Shown: positions 49,081-59,439 of the stretch, one piece after another
Position numbering within the stretch: the first letter of the stretch is position 1
How the letters are laid out: each line of letters begins with the position of its first letter
Assembly (NCBI GenBank): GCA_022749755.1
Contig: CM040446.1
Coordinates: 8,332,367-8,396,366 of the forward strand
Reading direction: 5' to 3'
From: Azadirachta indica
Lineage: Eukaryota > Streptophyta > Magnoliopsida > Sapindales > Meliaceae
Length of the DNA: 64,000 nt
The notes under the pieces: generated by a model
The model's input: only the letters and a program-made list of their open reading frames with translations
The model's database searches: none
Told to the model about the DNA's origin: nothing
Made by a program: the position numbers and the translations under genes

Positions 49081-49470
49081 TGTAGAATTCAACATTCCTT
49101 CTGAAAAATTATTTAAGTTGTGATATAGCTTTTTCACTTTTAGCAAAGAATATATAGGAAATGCTAACTCCACTTTTGAAAGACTTGTCATCATTCTGTG
49201 ATTGAAGTAGTTGGAATAAGCGTCAACAAAATCTTGTAACATATTTTTAATATACCAAAATATGAATTTTAGAGTTCATCATTGCCTTAAATTACTGTTT
49301 TACCCTTAAATAAATTAACAGAAATGGAACATTTAAATGGTAGGGATGAAATTGTCAAAATTAGAAAAATTTAGCCTTGGTTTGTTATTTTTTCATAGTC
49401 TAGAAACAAAAATATCATTATCCCATGCGTGCATATGTACATGGAAAATTGAAATGGACAATCAATGTAA
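49081..49470. other. Unassigned AT-rich stretch
   Basis: No gene or clear repeat is seen. The minus-strand open frame overlapping 48979-49242 crosses into the tandem array and is not supported. Confidence 0.5.
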
Positions 49471-50075
49471 GGGTAAAGAACTTATAAGTCATTAAGATTT
49501 GATCTATTAAACCGATAAGCTATAGTGATTTCAAAAATATCCATTAAAATTTCAATTTATCAAAACATAGCGATATAACCCCTATTTAATAGTAATTAGT
49601 TAAAAAAATTATTTTTAATTTATAACTAAAAATAAAAATATTAATAATAATAATAAGTATTACTTTATAACATATTTATAGTTAAATATCAATTAATATA
49701 TTGTAACTAAGATATAAATTTATTTATTTTACAATATATTAATAATTCAATTTAATTATATATTAGAAATTAAATAAAATAAAGTATAAATAAAAATTAA
49801 TTTTTTAATAATATAATAAGATATAGCAAAAATAAATAAATTTTTATAAAATAAATTTATAATAAATTAATACATATTATATTATTAATTAATGTATTTA
49901 TATATTGTATTTTATCAAATTATAAATGTTTAATAGATATTTTTATAGATAACTATTGTTGCATAGTATAATCATTATTTTTAATAAATTAAAATTTTAA
50001 TGAATATTTTAAAATCATTAATGAGACTAATCAATTCAATTGATCAAACCTTAGAGATTTGTAAGTTCTTTACTA
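49471..50075. mobile_element. Inverted-repeat MITE-like element, ~605 bp
   Basis: The left end GGTAAAGAACTTATAAGTC...TTTGATC is matched by the reverse complement of the right end (GATCAAACCTTAGAGATTTG...GTTCTTTAC). Pairing continues for ~90-100 bp on each side (e.g. TCCATTAAAATTTCAATTTAT against ATTCATTAAAATTTTAATTTAT). The interior is very AT-rich without coding. No exact target-site duplication was found. Confidence 0.65.
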
Positions 50076-50791
50076 TAAAAACAATTTAAAATATTTAATG
50101 TTCTGAAAGTTAGTTACATTTGCAAAATCATATGTGATAATTGTATTAGTTTATGAAATTTTCTATTGCAATAAAGATATTTAAACAACTAATTCTTATA
50201 ACCATCGGAACACATGCAAAAGAATAGTATGAAATTTTAATTTGTATTTCCCAAATTGTTCTTACACTTAGCATGGCATACTATTTTGGAATATTTCTAA
50301 TTTTGATAATGTGTTTTAACATAGATTTTAAACTATATTTTTTAGTAATATATTTTTTTTATTCATTATTGTACCAAAATTTTTTTTTTGATGATATCTA
50401 AGTTGAAACCCACATACAATAGATAAATATATATATATATATATATAAATAGTTTGCTAATATTCATTTTTGTGATGTATCTTAACATGGTAATTAAATG
50501 CTTAAATTCTCACATATAATTCATGCTTTGCCAACATGATATAGGGTACTAATATAGGCATGAGTCAACTTATTAAATTAACAAATTGTAGTTTAGTTGT
50601 GCTTAACGTATATGAAATTTCAAAAAAATAAGAAAAGAACGAAATAAAAGTTTAGTATAACTTAACATGAGTCCAAAATAACATAAAAGTTAAGAGAATT
50701 AATGTTACAACAGCAGCAGTTAGATGGTTTAACTTCTATTTCTGTTACCTATCTCTAAACAATTGCTTGTTTTGTGGAATATAGGCTTGAG
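50076..50791. other. Unassigned AT-rich stretch upstream of the FDM-like pseudogene
   Basis: It contains an (AT)n tract at about 50426-50447. The last part should be the former 5' flank of the XS/XH gene. No other feature is seen. Confidence 0.5.
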
Positions 50792-51488
50792 ATGACATAC
50801 AGTTCAGAAGAAACTGATCTTAGTGAGTCTGAGTTAGAACTATAAAATTTCAAAATTGGAGGGGATTTCAATGTTAAAATTTCAAACTCTGCACATAGAT
50901 GCCCATTCTGCCCTGCGAAGAAAGAATTGGATTATCCATATAAGAAGCTTCACCGACATGATTCGGACATTTGTAAGTCAAGAGGTAAGGGTTTGAGAGA
51001 AGTAGCTCAGCAGTTAGCTCTGGAGAAATATATGAAAAGATACCTGATGATGAGGGATCGGTCAGATGATCAGTTGTTTGTCTACCCTTGGGTGGGTATT
51101 GTTGCAAATATCAAAACTCATCCTTTATGGAATCACAGCGCATTAGGGTTTTGCTGTTATGGAGCTCCACAAGGATTGGGCTGGGTTCAGGAATGCAGGA
51201 GTTTTGAAGAAGTTGATCATGGTGAGAAGAAAGACTTTTATGCCACAAAGAACCTAAGAGATAAACTGTGTTGATAGGTTGCTAGGCATGATGACTACAA
51301 CTCAAAAACCCTTGTTGGGGATCATCTCCGCAGGGATGGAGATCTGAAAACTGTTTTTGGAAAAGAAGCGAGGATCAAAGGAAAACATCAACACTTGTGA
51401 CAACCTTCTTAACCCAGACCTTGGAGGTGAAAAATAAGTGCTATAAAGAGATGGAGAACAAGTATCTTGAAACTAGCACTAATCTTAG

Positions 51489-51901
51489 TGATAGAAGGTG
51501 CTACACATTTCTAAACTTATCTAAAATTAACAAAATATATAATAAATAAATGAAGTAAGAATACTCCAGTATGAACTAAGAGTACTTAGAGAGTAAATAA
51601 AAATAAGTGTTCAATAAAATATTAAAAGAATTCTCTAGACTTTTTGACCACAAGATATAATTCACCGACTTGTAAAGCTTATAAATAGTTAACTAGCCTT
51701 TCTGTATGTCTAGTTGAGGAGGTGGAAAATGCAATTAAAAAATCACTAGCCTTTCTCTTACTTACGTACCACTCCCATCTCTTCACTACAAATTCACTTG
51801 TATATTCACTTTTCTTACAACAATCTAATCATCACATCCAACTCCTACGATATAACCCATCATTCCATAACATTCATCAAAATTTTTACTCCCTATCATC
51901 A
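51489..51901 (+). repeat. 5' LTR of copia element
   Basis: 413 bp from TGATAGAAGG to CTATCATCA; paired with 55175-55579. Confidence 0.92.
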
Positions 51902-51902
51902 G

Positions 51903-51914
51903 TGGTATCAGAGC
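51903..51914 (+). other. Primer binding site (initiator-Met tRNA)
   Basis: TGGTATCAGAGC lies one base after the 5' LTR and matches the complement of the initiator tRNA-Met 3' end, the usual copia primer. Confidence 0.85.
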
Positions 51915-51957
51915 TTTGTTCAATCAATATTGGGCGTAATCCTACTAACTCATTACT

Positions 51958-52215
51958 ATGGCTGACACATTTGATGAAAAACAAAAAGGCAAGTATCCTC
52001 CATGTAAAAGAAAAAGCCATGGAGGATACTTGCCTTTTTGTTGGTTTAAAGGAAAACCACACTGTCAAAATTGTAAAAAGTTTGGACATGTAGAAAAACT
52101 TGCCAGTTCAAACAAAATCATCGAACTAATTTCTCTAGAAACCAAGATTCAGAAACTACTCTCTTCTATGTCTCTCAAGATACATCAGCAGAGAAAGAAG
52201 ATACATTGTATCTAG
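51958..52215 (+). pseudogene. Copia gag remnant (zinc-knuckle portion)
   Basis: From the ATG at 51958 (MADTFDEKQKGKYPPCKRK) the frame passes through the hairpin into CWFKGKPHCQNCKKFGHVEK, a CCHC-type knuckle whose last Cys is absent. The rest of gag, normally ~200 codons, is missing, so the element could not form particles on its own. Confidence 0.75.
51982..52040 (+). repeat. Perfect 23-bp inverted repeat (hairpin) in gag zinc-knuckle region
   Basis: Positions 51982-52004 are the exact reverse complement of 52018-52040, with a 13-nt loop. It lies in the short gag relic just upstream of the CCHC knuckle sequence. Confidence 0.95.
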
Positions 52216-52523
52216 ATAGTGGTTGTAGTAACCACATGACAAAAGATGAGAGTATTTTCTGTAATCTTGATAAAATTAAGACAAGAATCAAAATTGGCAA
52301 TGGTGATTACATGGAGGCAACAGGCAAAGGCACTATTTTCGTTGACACAAAGAAGGGCAAGAGATATATCAACGAAGTACTCCTAGTCCTAACAATAAAT
52401 CAAAACCTACTCATTGTAGGACAAATGATAGAGAAAGGATACTCTTTGCATTTTGAAGGAGATTCTTGCACAATCTTTGACAAGAAAGATAAATCTCTTG
52501 TAATTGCAAAAGTCAAAATGTAA
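52206..52523 (+). pseudogene. Copia protease region
   Basis: YLDSGCSNHMTKDESIFCNLD holds the Asp-Ser-Gly active-site triplet. IKIGNGDYMEATGKGTI and LLIVGQMIEKGYSLHFE follow, all as in copia proteases. The frame stops at 52521-52523 before the integrase. Confidence 0.85.
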
Positions 52524-52569
52524 GAGAATGGATGCTTTCCAATTCGATGGAGGTATTCCAGCAACATTG

Positions 52570-53618
52570 CGATGACGACATAAGTAGATGAATCATTTTA
52601 ATTTTCATGGATTGAAGATCCTTCAACAGAAGAACATGATGCGAGATCTACCAACAATCAAGGACCTTGACGAAGTTTGCGAAGGGTGTATGCTTGGGAG
52701 ACAACATCGGTAACCTTTCCCATCTGGAAAAGCTTGGAGAGCCAAAGAGCCACTAGAGCTGGTCCATACAGATATTTGTGGCCCAATGCAAACTCCATCA
52801 CATGATCAAAACAGGTACTTCATTCTCTCTATCGATGACTATACAAGAATGACATGGGTTTATTTTTTACGTAAAAAGTCACAAGTTTTTGAAGTTTTCA
52901 AGAACTTCAAAACCCATGTTGAGAAGCAAAGTGGCCGTTACATACAGATGATAAGAAGCGATAGAGGCAAAGAATACACTTGTAAAGAATTCAATAAGTT
53001 TTGTGAAGATAAGGGCATGGAGCATCAACTTACAGTTGGATACACACCAGAACAAAATGGCATATCAGAAAGGAAGAATAGAACAGTAATGGAAACAACA
53101 AGAGCCATGTTGATGGAAAAAGGACTTCCAAAATCCTTCTGGCAGAAGCTATAAGCACTGCAGTCTACTTGCTCAACAGATGTCCAACCAAAGCTGTACA
53201 AGACAAGACACTGATTAGAGCATGGAGTGGAAGAAAACTGTCAGCAAAATATATTAGAGTCTTTGGCTGTATCTGTTACACTCACATGCCACAAAAGAAA
53301 AGAGGCAAGTTAGATGAGAAAACTGATAAAGGAATTTTCTTAGGTTATAGCACTCAATCAAAAGGCTACAAAGTCTATAGTTTAAGAACAAGAAAGTTAA
53401 TCATCAGCCGAGATGTGAAGTTCAATGAAGACGCTGCCTACAACTGGGAGATACAACAAGTTCAAAGAAAAAGCATCAACCTGCAAATACCACTGCAACA
53501 AGAAGAAAAGGAAAACAGGAACCAACCAAAGTCACGATCACATATAACTATCGGAGGACCATTTGATTCATCTTCAAAACTAATACCAAGAAAAACCAAA
53601 ACTTTGTCAGAGATTTAA
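52570..53618 (+). pseudogene. Copia integrase relic
   Basis: It starts with the GAG-pre-integrase zinc region (MNHFNFHGLKIL...CEGCMLGRQH), interrupted by TAA at 52711. The core follows: ELVHTDICGPMQ, FILSIDDYTRMTWVYF, SDRGKEYT and YTPEQNGISERKNRTVMETTRAML, keeping the D-D-E pattern. A one-base deletion near 53141 (after KSFW) shifts the frame, and AVYLLNRCPTKAV...RVFGCICYTHMPQKKRGKLD...GIFLGYSTQSKGYKVY continues in another. Confidence 0.88.
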
Positions 53619-53693
53619 GAGACATGTAACTTGATGATCTTAGAGCCAGATAGTTATGAAGTAGCTTCAAAGCAAGAAGTATAGAGGAAAGCT

Positions 53694-55177
53694 ATGGAAG
53701 AAGAAATAATGATGATCGAGAAAAACAAAACTTGGGAACTAATTGATCTTCCACAAGACAAAGAAGTTATAGGAGTTAAGTGGGTCTACAAGACGAAACT
53801 TAACTCTAATGGCTCAATTCAAAAGCATAAGGCAAAACTTGTAGCAAAAGGATACGTGCAACAAATCGGCGTTGACTACAACGATACATTTGCTCCAGTT
53901 GCTCGATATGACACAATAAGAGCACTACTCGCACTTGCAGCACAAAAAAGGTGGAAGATTTATCAACTAGACGTTAAGTCAGCTTTCCTTAATGGCTACC
54001 TTGAAGAAGAAATTTATGTGGAGCAACCTCTAGGGTTTGTAATACAAGGTCAACAAGGCAAAGTACTATGACTAAAGAAAGCACTCTATGGATTAAAGCA
54101 AGCCTTACGACCCTGGTACAGTAGGATCGACAGTTACTTCATTGAGTAAAGATTCAGGAGAAGTAAAAGTGAGCCAACATTTTATATCAAGACCCAAGAT
54201 ATAAATAACATACTCATTGTTTCTCTATACGTCGATGATCTCATTTACATAGGAAACAATGACAAAATAATTGAGGGATTCAAAGTAGACATGGTGAAGA
54301 ATTTTGAGATGGCTGATCTAGGTCTCTTACACTACTTTCTTGGGATTGAGATTAGTCAAAGAGAAGATGGAATCTTCATTTCTCAGAAAAAGTACATAAA
54401 ATATCTTCTAAAGAAGTTCAAGATGAAACGCTGCAAGACAGTAGCAACTCCACTTGACAACAACAAAGCACTCAAGAAGGAAGACGGCACACCAAATGCA
54501 GATAACTCGCACTTTCGAAGTCTTATTGGAAGCTTGCTCTACTTGACAGCTACAAGACCAGATATTATGTACACAACAAGTTTACTATCAAGAATCCAAG
54601 CCAAGTTTACTATAAAGCAGCAAAAAGGGTTCATCGATACTTGTAAGGAACAAAGAACTATGGCATATGGTATGAATCTGCACCCGACTCAAGACTAATT
54701 GGGTATACATATAGTAACTGGGCAGGATCAGTGGATGACATTAAAAGCACCTCAGGCTATGCATTTTCACTTGGCTCAAGAATCTTCTCTTAGGCATCAA
54801 AGAAACAGTCAACTGTGGCACAATCATCAACAGAAGCATAGTGCATTGCAGCAGCAATGACAAGAAGTCAAGCAATATAGCTCAAGCGTATACTTGAAAA
54901 CATAGGAGAAACATAAACCGAAGCTACAATGATCTATTGTGATAGCAAGTCAGCAATAGCAATGGTGAAAAATCTGGTGTTTCACAACAGAACCAAACAT
55001 ATTGGCATCAAGTATCACTTTATTAGAGAAGCTAAAGCAAATAAAGTGATCGAGCTTAAGCACTGTAAGACTGAAGAACAACTAGCCGATATATTTACAA
55101 AAGCTTTACCAAGAGGAAAGGTTGAGCTACTACGCAATATGATTGGTGTTACTGAAATGCGCATCAAGGAGGAGTAA
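53694..55177 (+). pseudogene. Copia reverse transcriptase and RNase H relic
   Basis: [62 protein letters not shown] and an intact catalytic LYVDDLIYIG (54225-54254). RNase H: TRPDIMYTTSLLSR, IYCDSKSAIAMVKN and KHIGIKYHFIREA, ending EMRIKEE just before the LTR. In-frame stops include TGA at 54070, TAA at 54147, TAG at 54791, 54839 and 54878, and TAA at 54914. Most replace Trp, Gln, Glu or Arg codons. Confidence 0.9.
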
Positions 55178-55579
55178 TAGAAGGTGCTACACATTTCTAA
55201 ATTTATTTAAAATTAACAAAATATGTAATAAATAAATGAAGTAAGAAGACTCCAATATGAACTAAAAGTACTTAGGGAGCAAATAAAAATTTGCTTAATA
55301 AAATATTAAAAGAATTCTCTAGACTTTTTGACCACAAGATGTAATTCACTGACTTGTAAAGCCTATAAATAGGTAACTGTATGTCTAGTTGTTGAGGAGG
55401 TGGAAAATGCAATTAAAAAATCACTAGCCTTTCTCTTACTTACGTACCACTCCCATCTCTTCACTACAAATTTACTTGTATATTCACTTTTCTTACAACA
55501 ATCTAATCATCACATCCAACTCCTACTGTATAATCAATCATTCCATAACACTCATTAAAATTTTTACTCTCTAGCATCA
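55175..55579 (+). repeat. 3' LTR of copia element
   Basis: 405 bp from TAATAGAAGG to CTAGCATCA, followed by the duplicated CTTAG. Confidence 0.92.
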
Positions 55580-57584
55580 CTTAGCATGACAATGGAGCAG
55601 ACGGATGAGATGTACCGATCTCGTAATGAAGGTATGTCGAATCTGTCTTAAGGTGAATTTACGAATTTTCTTTTCCTAGTAAATTGCCTTGCTTTTATAT
55701 ATTTTATTTTCTGTCTATTAGAAATAAGAAAGGTGTAATAGAATGCACATGATAATTTTCAGAACATTTCCTTGGAGCATGAGAAAGCAACATTGCAATT
55801 GGAAGCCCAGAAGAAACAACTAGAGGAGCATGAGAAACAACTACAGCATCGAGAAGCCAAAAATGAAACTGAGAGGAAAAACTTCATTACGACAAGATGA
55901 TGGTAACCTGTGCTCATCTTAAGTGCATCAACTCCTGCCTTTCCTAGGATTCTGCATGAAGGCTAGAAATTAATATTTTAGTTTAACCTGAATTAACTTG
56001 GACCCTTTTATGTCCCAATAAATGCTGCTATGACAATTTTGGTCTATATGTCGATTTTTCAAAATCTATAGTTGATCTGGTAGATAGTGTTTGCTGCAGG
56101 TATATAATCTTACAAGTAAGAGAGACCTAATAATTTGTACATCATGGTCAATCTTGCTCTTTTACTTCTTTTCTCGGTCCTCAGTAAGTGCTTAATTTGC
56201 AGTAACAAGTTTTTATTATTAATTTTCTAACTCGAATTTTAAGGCTGTATTTCTTCTCCCCTTCCCCCCTCCTTCATCACTCTATACATTGGCTATTCAG
56301 TGGCCGGACTGATGATGCTTTTGGTTCTCTTAGTTGTGTTAAAATAACTTTTTCCTTTCTCAGATTGAAAGAGCGACCTTAGAGCAAAAGAAGGCTAATG
56401 AAAAAGTGTGGAGGATTGCACAAATTTACAAGGTTTTTCTTTTTCATCCTAAGCTGGACATAAAAAAACTGGTAAATCATGCAAATCATGCATCAATCTA
56501 TGTTTTTATTAAAAAATTTAGCTTGTGACTGATTGTCAATGGCAGGAAGAAAAGGAGAAACTGCACAGGAAAATAATTGAACTAAAAAAAGGACTTGATG
56601 CCAAGCAGGCATTAGAGTTATAGAGAGAGAAATAGAGGAGATCCATACAAAGTGAGGACACATGGGAGAGGAAAATATGGAGATCAAGAATAAGATGGAG
56701 GCAATTTTGAAAGAGATAAAGGAGAAGAAAGAGAGCATGATATGGAAACACTTAACCAAACTCTTGTTGTGAAGGAGCGCAACACTAATGATGAATTGTA
56801 GGATGCTCGCAAGGAGTTAATCAATGTAAGATATCCCGAAAGCAATTCTCCAGTCTAAAGGATTTATTGTTAGTCATAAGTTCTACTGAACTGTACTTTA
56901 AAAGGCATGGGTTTAGGTAGCGTTTTTGTCCTAAAAGAGTTCATTATTTAATCCACTCTTTTGGTGTATCTTTTATCACAGGTAAGGGAATTTTAAAGAA
57001 GGCAATTCTGTCCATATATAGAAATTATTGCTACATTGTGGCTTAGATTTTGTAAGTTTATTTATTCAACCGTTTTTGAGTTTCGATCTTGTTTTACTGT
57101 GTTAGAAATGCCTGCATCAACGCTATTCTAATTTTGTTATGTTACAGAGTCTGAAGGTGGAAAAGCCCGTTCTACTATTGCTATGAAAAAATGGGCGAAC
57201 ATGATGATAAACCATTCCTTGCTACAGCAATGGCTAAATTTACAGGGGAAGAAGCTGTTAAAGCAGCAGAGCTGAGCTAACTATGGCAGGAATATCTAAG
57301 GGATCCTGGCTTACATCCTTTTAAAGTCATGGTGGATAAAGAAGGAAATTGCGAGGTATGCTATCTGTTTATTCTTTTGTTTTAAGCCATTCATCCTGCT
57401 ATTTTTCCTTTCTTTCTTTTCGGTGGTGAAATAGAAAAAGAAGAAAACCAAAACCATTACTATAATTATTTTGTCATTTCAATGTGAAGCCATTATTGAT
57501 TTACAATGTATAAAATGTATGTTATATGTTAGATGGTCATTTTTCATCATCTGCAGATAAATGATATTGAGACTTTTGCAAGTT

Positions 57585-58090
57585 AGTGTGCGGCTTTTTG
57601 ATGTGGATGATCGTATTTCTAGCCAGCTGTGCACTCAACTTAATATTTTCACGAGCGCTCCTGGCTCATAGGATTCTTTCTTTTTTTTTTTTTTAATTAT
57701 AACTTATTTTTAATATTTTGTAATCCTATTTTCTGTCTTTTTTTTTCTTTAATTTTCTTTTGTAATATGTTCACTTTGGTTTTTTATTTATCATTACTGG
57801 TGGGCAAAATTAAATTCGATTCAATTTTAAAAAAAAAAAAAATCAAACATGAAATACGTGAATTGTATAATTGAATTGAACCAAATTGAATTAAATCAAT
57901 GCGGTTAAATTTAATTTCACAATTCAATTCTAATTCGGTTCCACTTTAGTTTCAATTTTGATTTTCAAAATTTTAAAATATTTTCATACAAATTCTTAAA
58001 TTATATAAAAGGTATAAACAAAATAATTTTTAAAATATATAAAGGATATTATTATATACCTTACTTAAAGTATCAATAACTATCACTTAA
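57585..58090. other. Unassigned stretch after the FDM-like pseudogene
   Basis: T-rich and A-rich tracts (57678-57695, 57828-57841) and a GGTGGGCAAAATTAAATTCGA word at about 57799 resemble an end of the degenerate TIR elements at 60.8-62.1 kb. No gene is seen. Confidence 0.4.
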
Positions 58091-58099
58091 ATAAAAAAT

Positions 58100-59279
58100 A
58101 GGGGTTTTAGCGCATATCTCCCCTGAAATTTTAGATTTTAACACTTAAATGAAAAATTTCAGGAAAGGCACACTTACCCCCATAAACCATTAGTTGACTA
58201 TTCAATTTTATTTATATAATTATAATACCCTTAATTGTTTCAAAGTAAAATATAAGAAATTCAATTTATATATAATCAAAAATAATTTTAATTTATATTT
58301 ATTTAAAAATTAGAAATTTAATTAATGACAATTTAATTTAACAATTTTAGTTTACGTATATTTAATATTTATTGAAATTAAGAATTTAATTAATGATAAT
58401 TTAACTTGATAATTTTAATTTACATTTATTTAATATTTACTCAAAATAAGATTTTAATTTTTATTCATATATCATATTTATCCAAATTTCAAATCCTACT
58501 ATGTAAAGCCGCCTTTCTTATTCACCTCTCTTACAAACTCTCTAACAATAAATTATATTTTTTTTTATTTTACTAAACAATTTCATAACTTTATCAATCT
58601 CACTCTTCTTATAAAAATACTTCAACACAAATTTATATCATACATATTCATATTAAATCCACACTTCAATATCAATCTTATGACTCGTAAATCAAATGTA
58701 AACTTTTGGCTTTACATAAAAAATTTGATGGAATTACGCAATAACGAAAAATTAAAAAAAAATATCAACATGATTAAATTGTTAATTTTAAATATTATTA
58801 AATAAATTTTTAATTTAAATAAATATTAAATGAATATATTATATAATTGTCATTAATCAAAATTTTAATTATTTTAATTTTTTAAACATCAAATAAATTA
58901 AAATTAAATTTCTTAAATTTTATTTTGAAGCAATTAAGAGTATTATAATCATTTTAAATGAAAATACATGATCAATTGATGGCTCAAGAGAGGTAAGTGT
59001 GTCTTTTTTTTAAAATTTTTATCTAAGTGTTAAAATCACAAATTAAATTGTTATTAATTAAATTTTTAATTTTTAAATAAGTATAAATTAAAATTATTTT
59101 TAATTACATACAAATTAAATTTTTTATACTTTACTTTGAAATAATTAAAAGTATTATAATCATATAAATAAAATTAAATGGTCAACTAATAGTTTAGGAA
59201 AGAAAAGTGTGCCTTTTTTTAAATATTTCATTTAAGTGTTAAAATTTCAAAATTCAAAAGAGGTATGTATTAAAATCCT
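58100..59279. mobile_element. Mutator-type long-TIR MITE, 1180 bp, 9-bp TSD
   Basis: The left end AGGGGTTTTAGCGCATA...TTTTAACACTTAAATGAAA pairs with the reverse complement of the right end (AGGATTTTAATACATA...TTTTAACACTTAAATGAAA). The arms extend ~170 bp, including ATTAGTTGACTATTCAATTTT against ATTAGTTGACCATTTAATTTT. The flanking 9-mer ATAAAAAAT is identical on both sides (58091-58099 and 59280-59288). A second copy of the right-arm sequence at about 58915-59060 lies inside. No coding capacity. The 9-bp duplication fits Mutator. Confidence 0.82.
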
Positions 59280-59439
59280 ATAAAAAATATTAGGTTTGTA
59301 TCATTTCCCTCCCCTCGACCTTTATTTAACGAACACTAATTTATATAATTACTAAAATGCCTTCAGCTCTATTATTTTTATTCAAAAGTAATTTGACATG
59401 AGCTTCAATTAAATGCAGAAAAGTAACGTAACGTGGACT

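Larger units (their letters stand above)
51489..55579 (+). mobile_element. Ty1/copia LTR retrotransposon, near-complete, 5-bp TSD, inserted in FDM-like exon
   Basis: The 5' LTR is 51489-51901 and the 3' LTR is 55175-55579. The identical 5-mer CTTAG flanks both sides (51484-51488 and 55580-55584). The PBS TGGTATCAGAGC (51903-51914) complements initiator-Met tRNA, and a purine-rich CAAGGAGGAG precedes the 3' LTR. The interior holds a mostly deleted gag, then protease, integrase, RT and RNase H relics in copia order. The LTRs differ by roughly two dozen substitutions plus a few indels by eye, so the insertion is not recent. Removing it (and one CTTAG) rejoins the FDM-like exon in frame (NLS|MTMEQTDEMYRS). 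Confidence 0.93.
50792..57584 (+). pseudogene. FDM/IDN2-type (zf-XS, XS, coiled coil, XH) RdDM factor pseudogene, split by copia
   Basis: Intact proteins of this family bind RNA duplexes and act in RNA-directed DNA methylation. Exon relics: 50792-51488 plus 55585-55631 (one exon split by the retrotransposon), 55763-55902, 56364-56432, 56546-56825, 57148-57355 and 57557-57584, with plausible GT..AG junctions. Domain pieces: MTYSSEETDLSESELEL; a zf-XS with CPFCPAKKELDYPYKKL; an XS domain (DQLFVYPWVGIVANI) with its middle missing; a coiled coil (EHEKATLQLEAQKKQLEEHEKQ, EKEKLHRKIIELKKGLDAKQ); and an XH domain (MGEHDDKPFLATAMAKF, LWQEYLRDPGLHPFKV). Breaks include TAA at 50843-50845, TGA-TAG near 51274, frameshifts near 51370 and 56730, stops in the coiled coil and XH, and a C-terminus cut after EINDIETFAS. 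It is a clear pseudogene. Confidence 0.9.

Noticed and set aside
51903..51914. tRNA-Met-like sequence as a tRNA gene
   Set aside because: Only 12 nt match, directly after an LTR. It is a retrotransposon primer binding site; no cloverleaf is present.
53141..53160. A second intact copia pol frame ending here as a real gene end
   Set aside because: The stop follows a one-base deletion; the integrase continues in the next frame.
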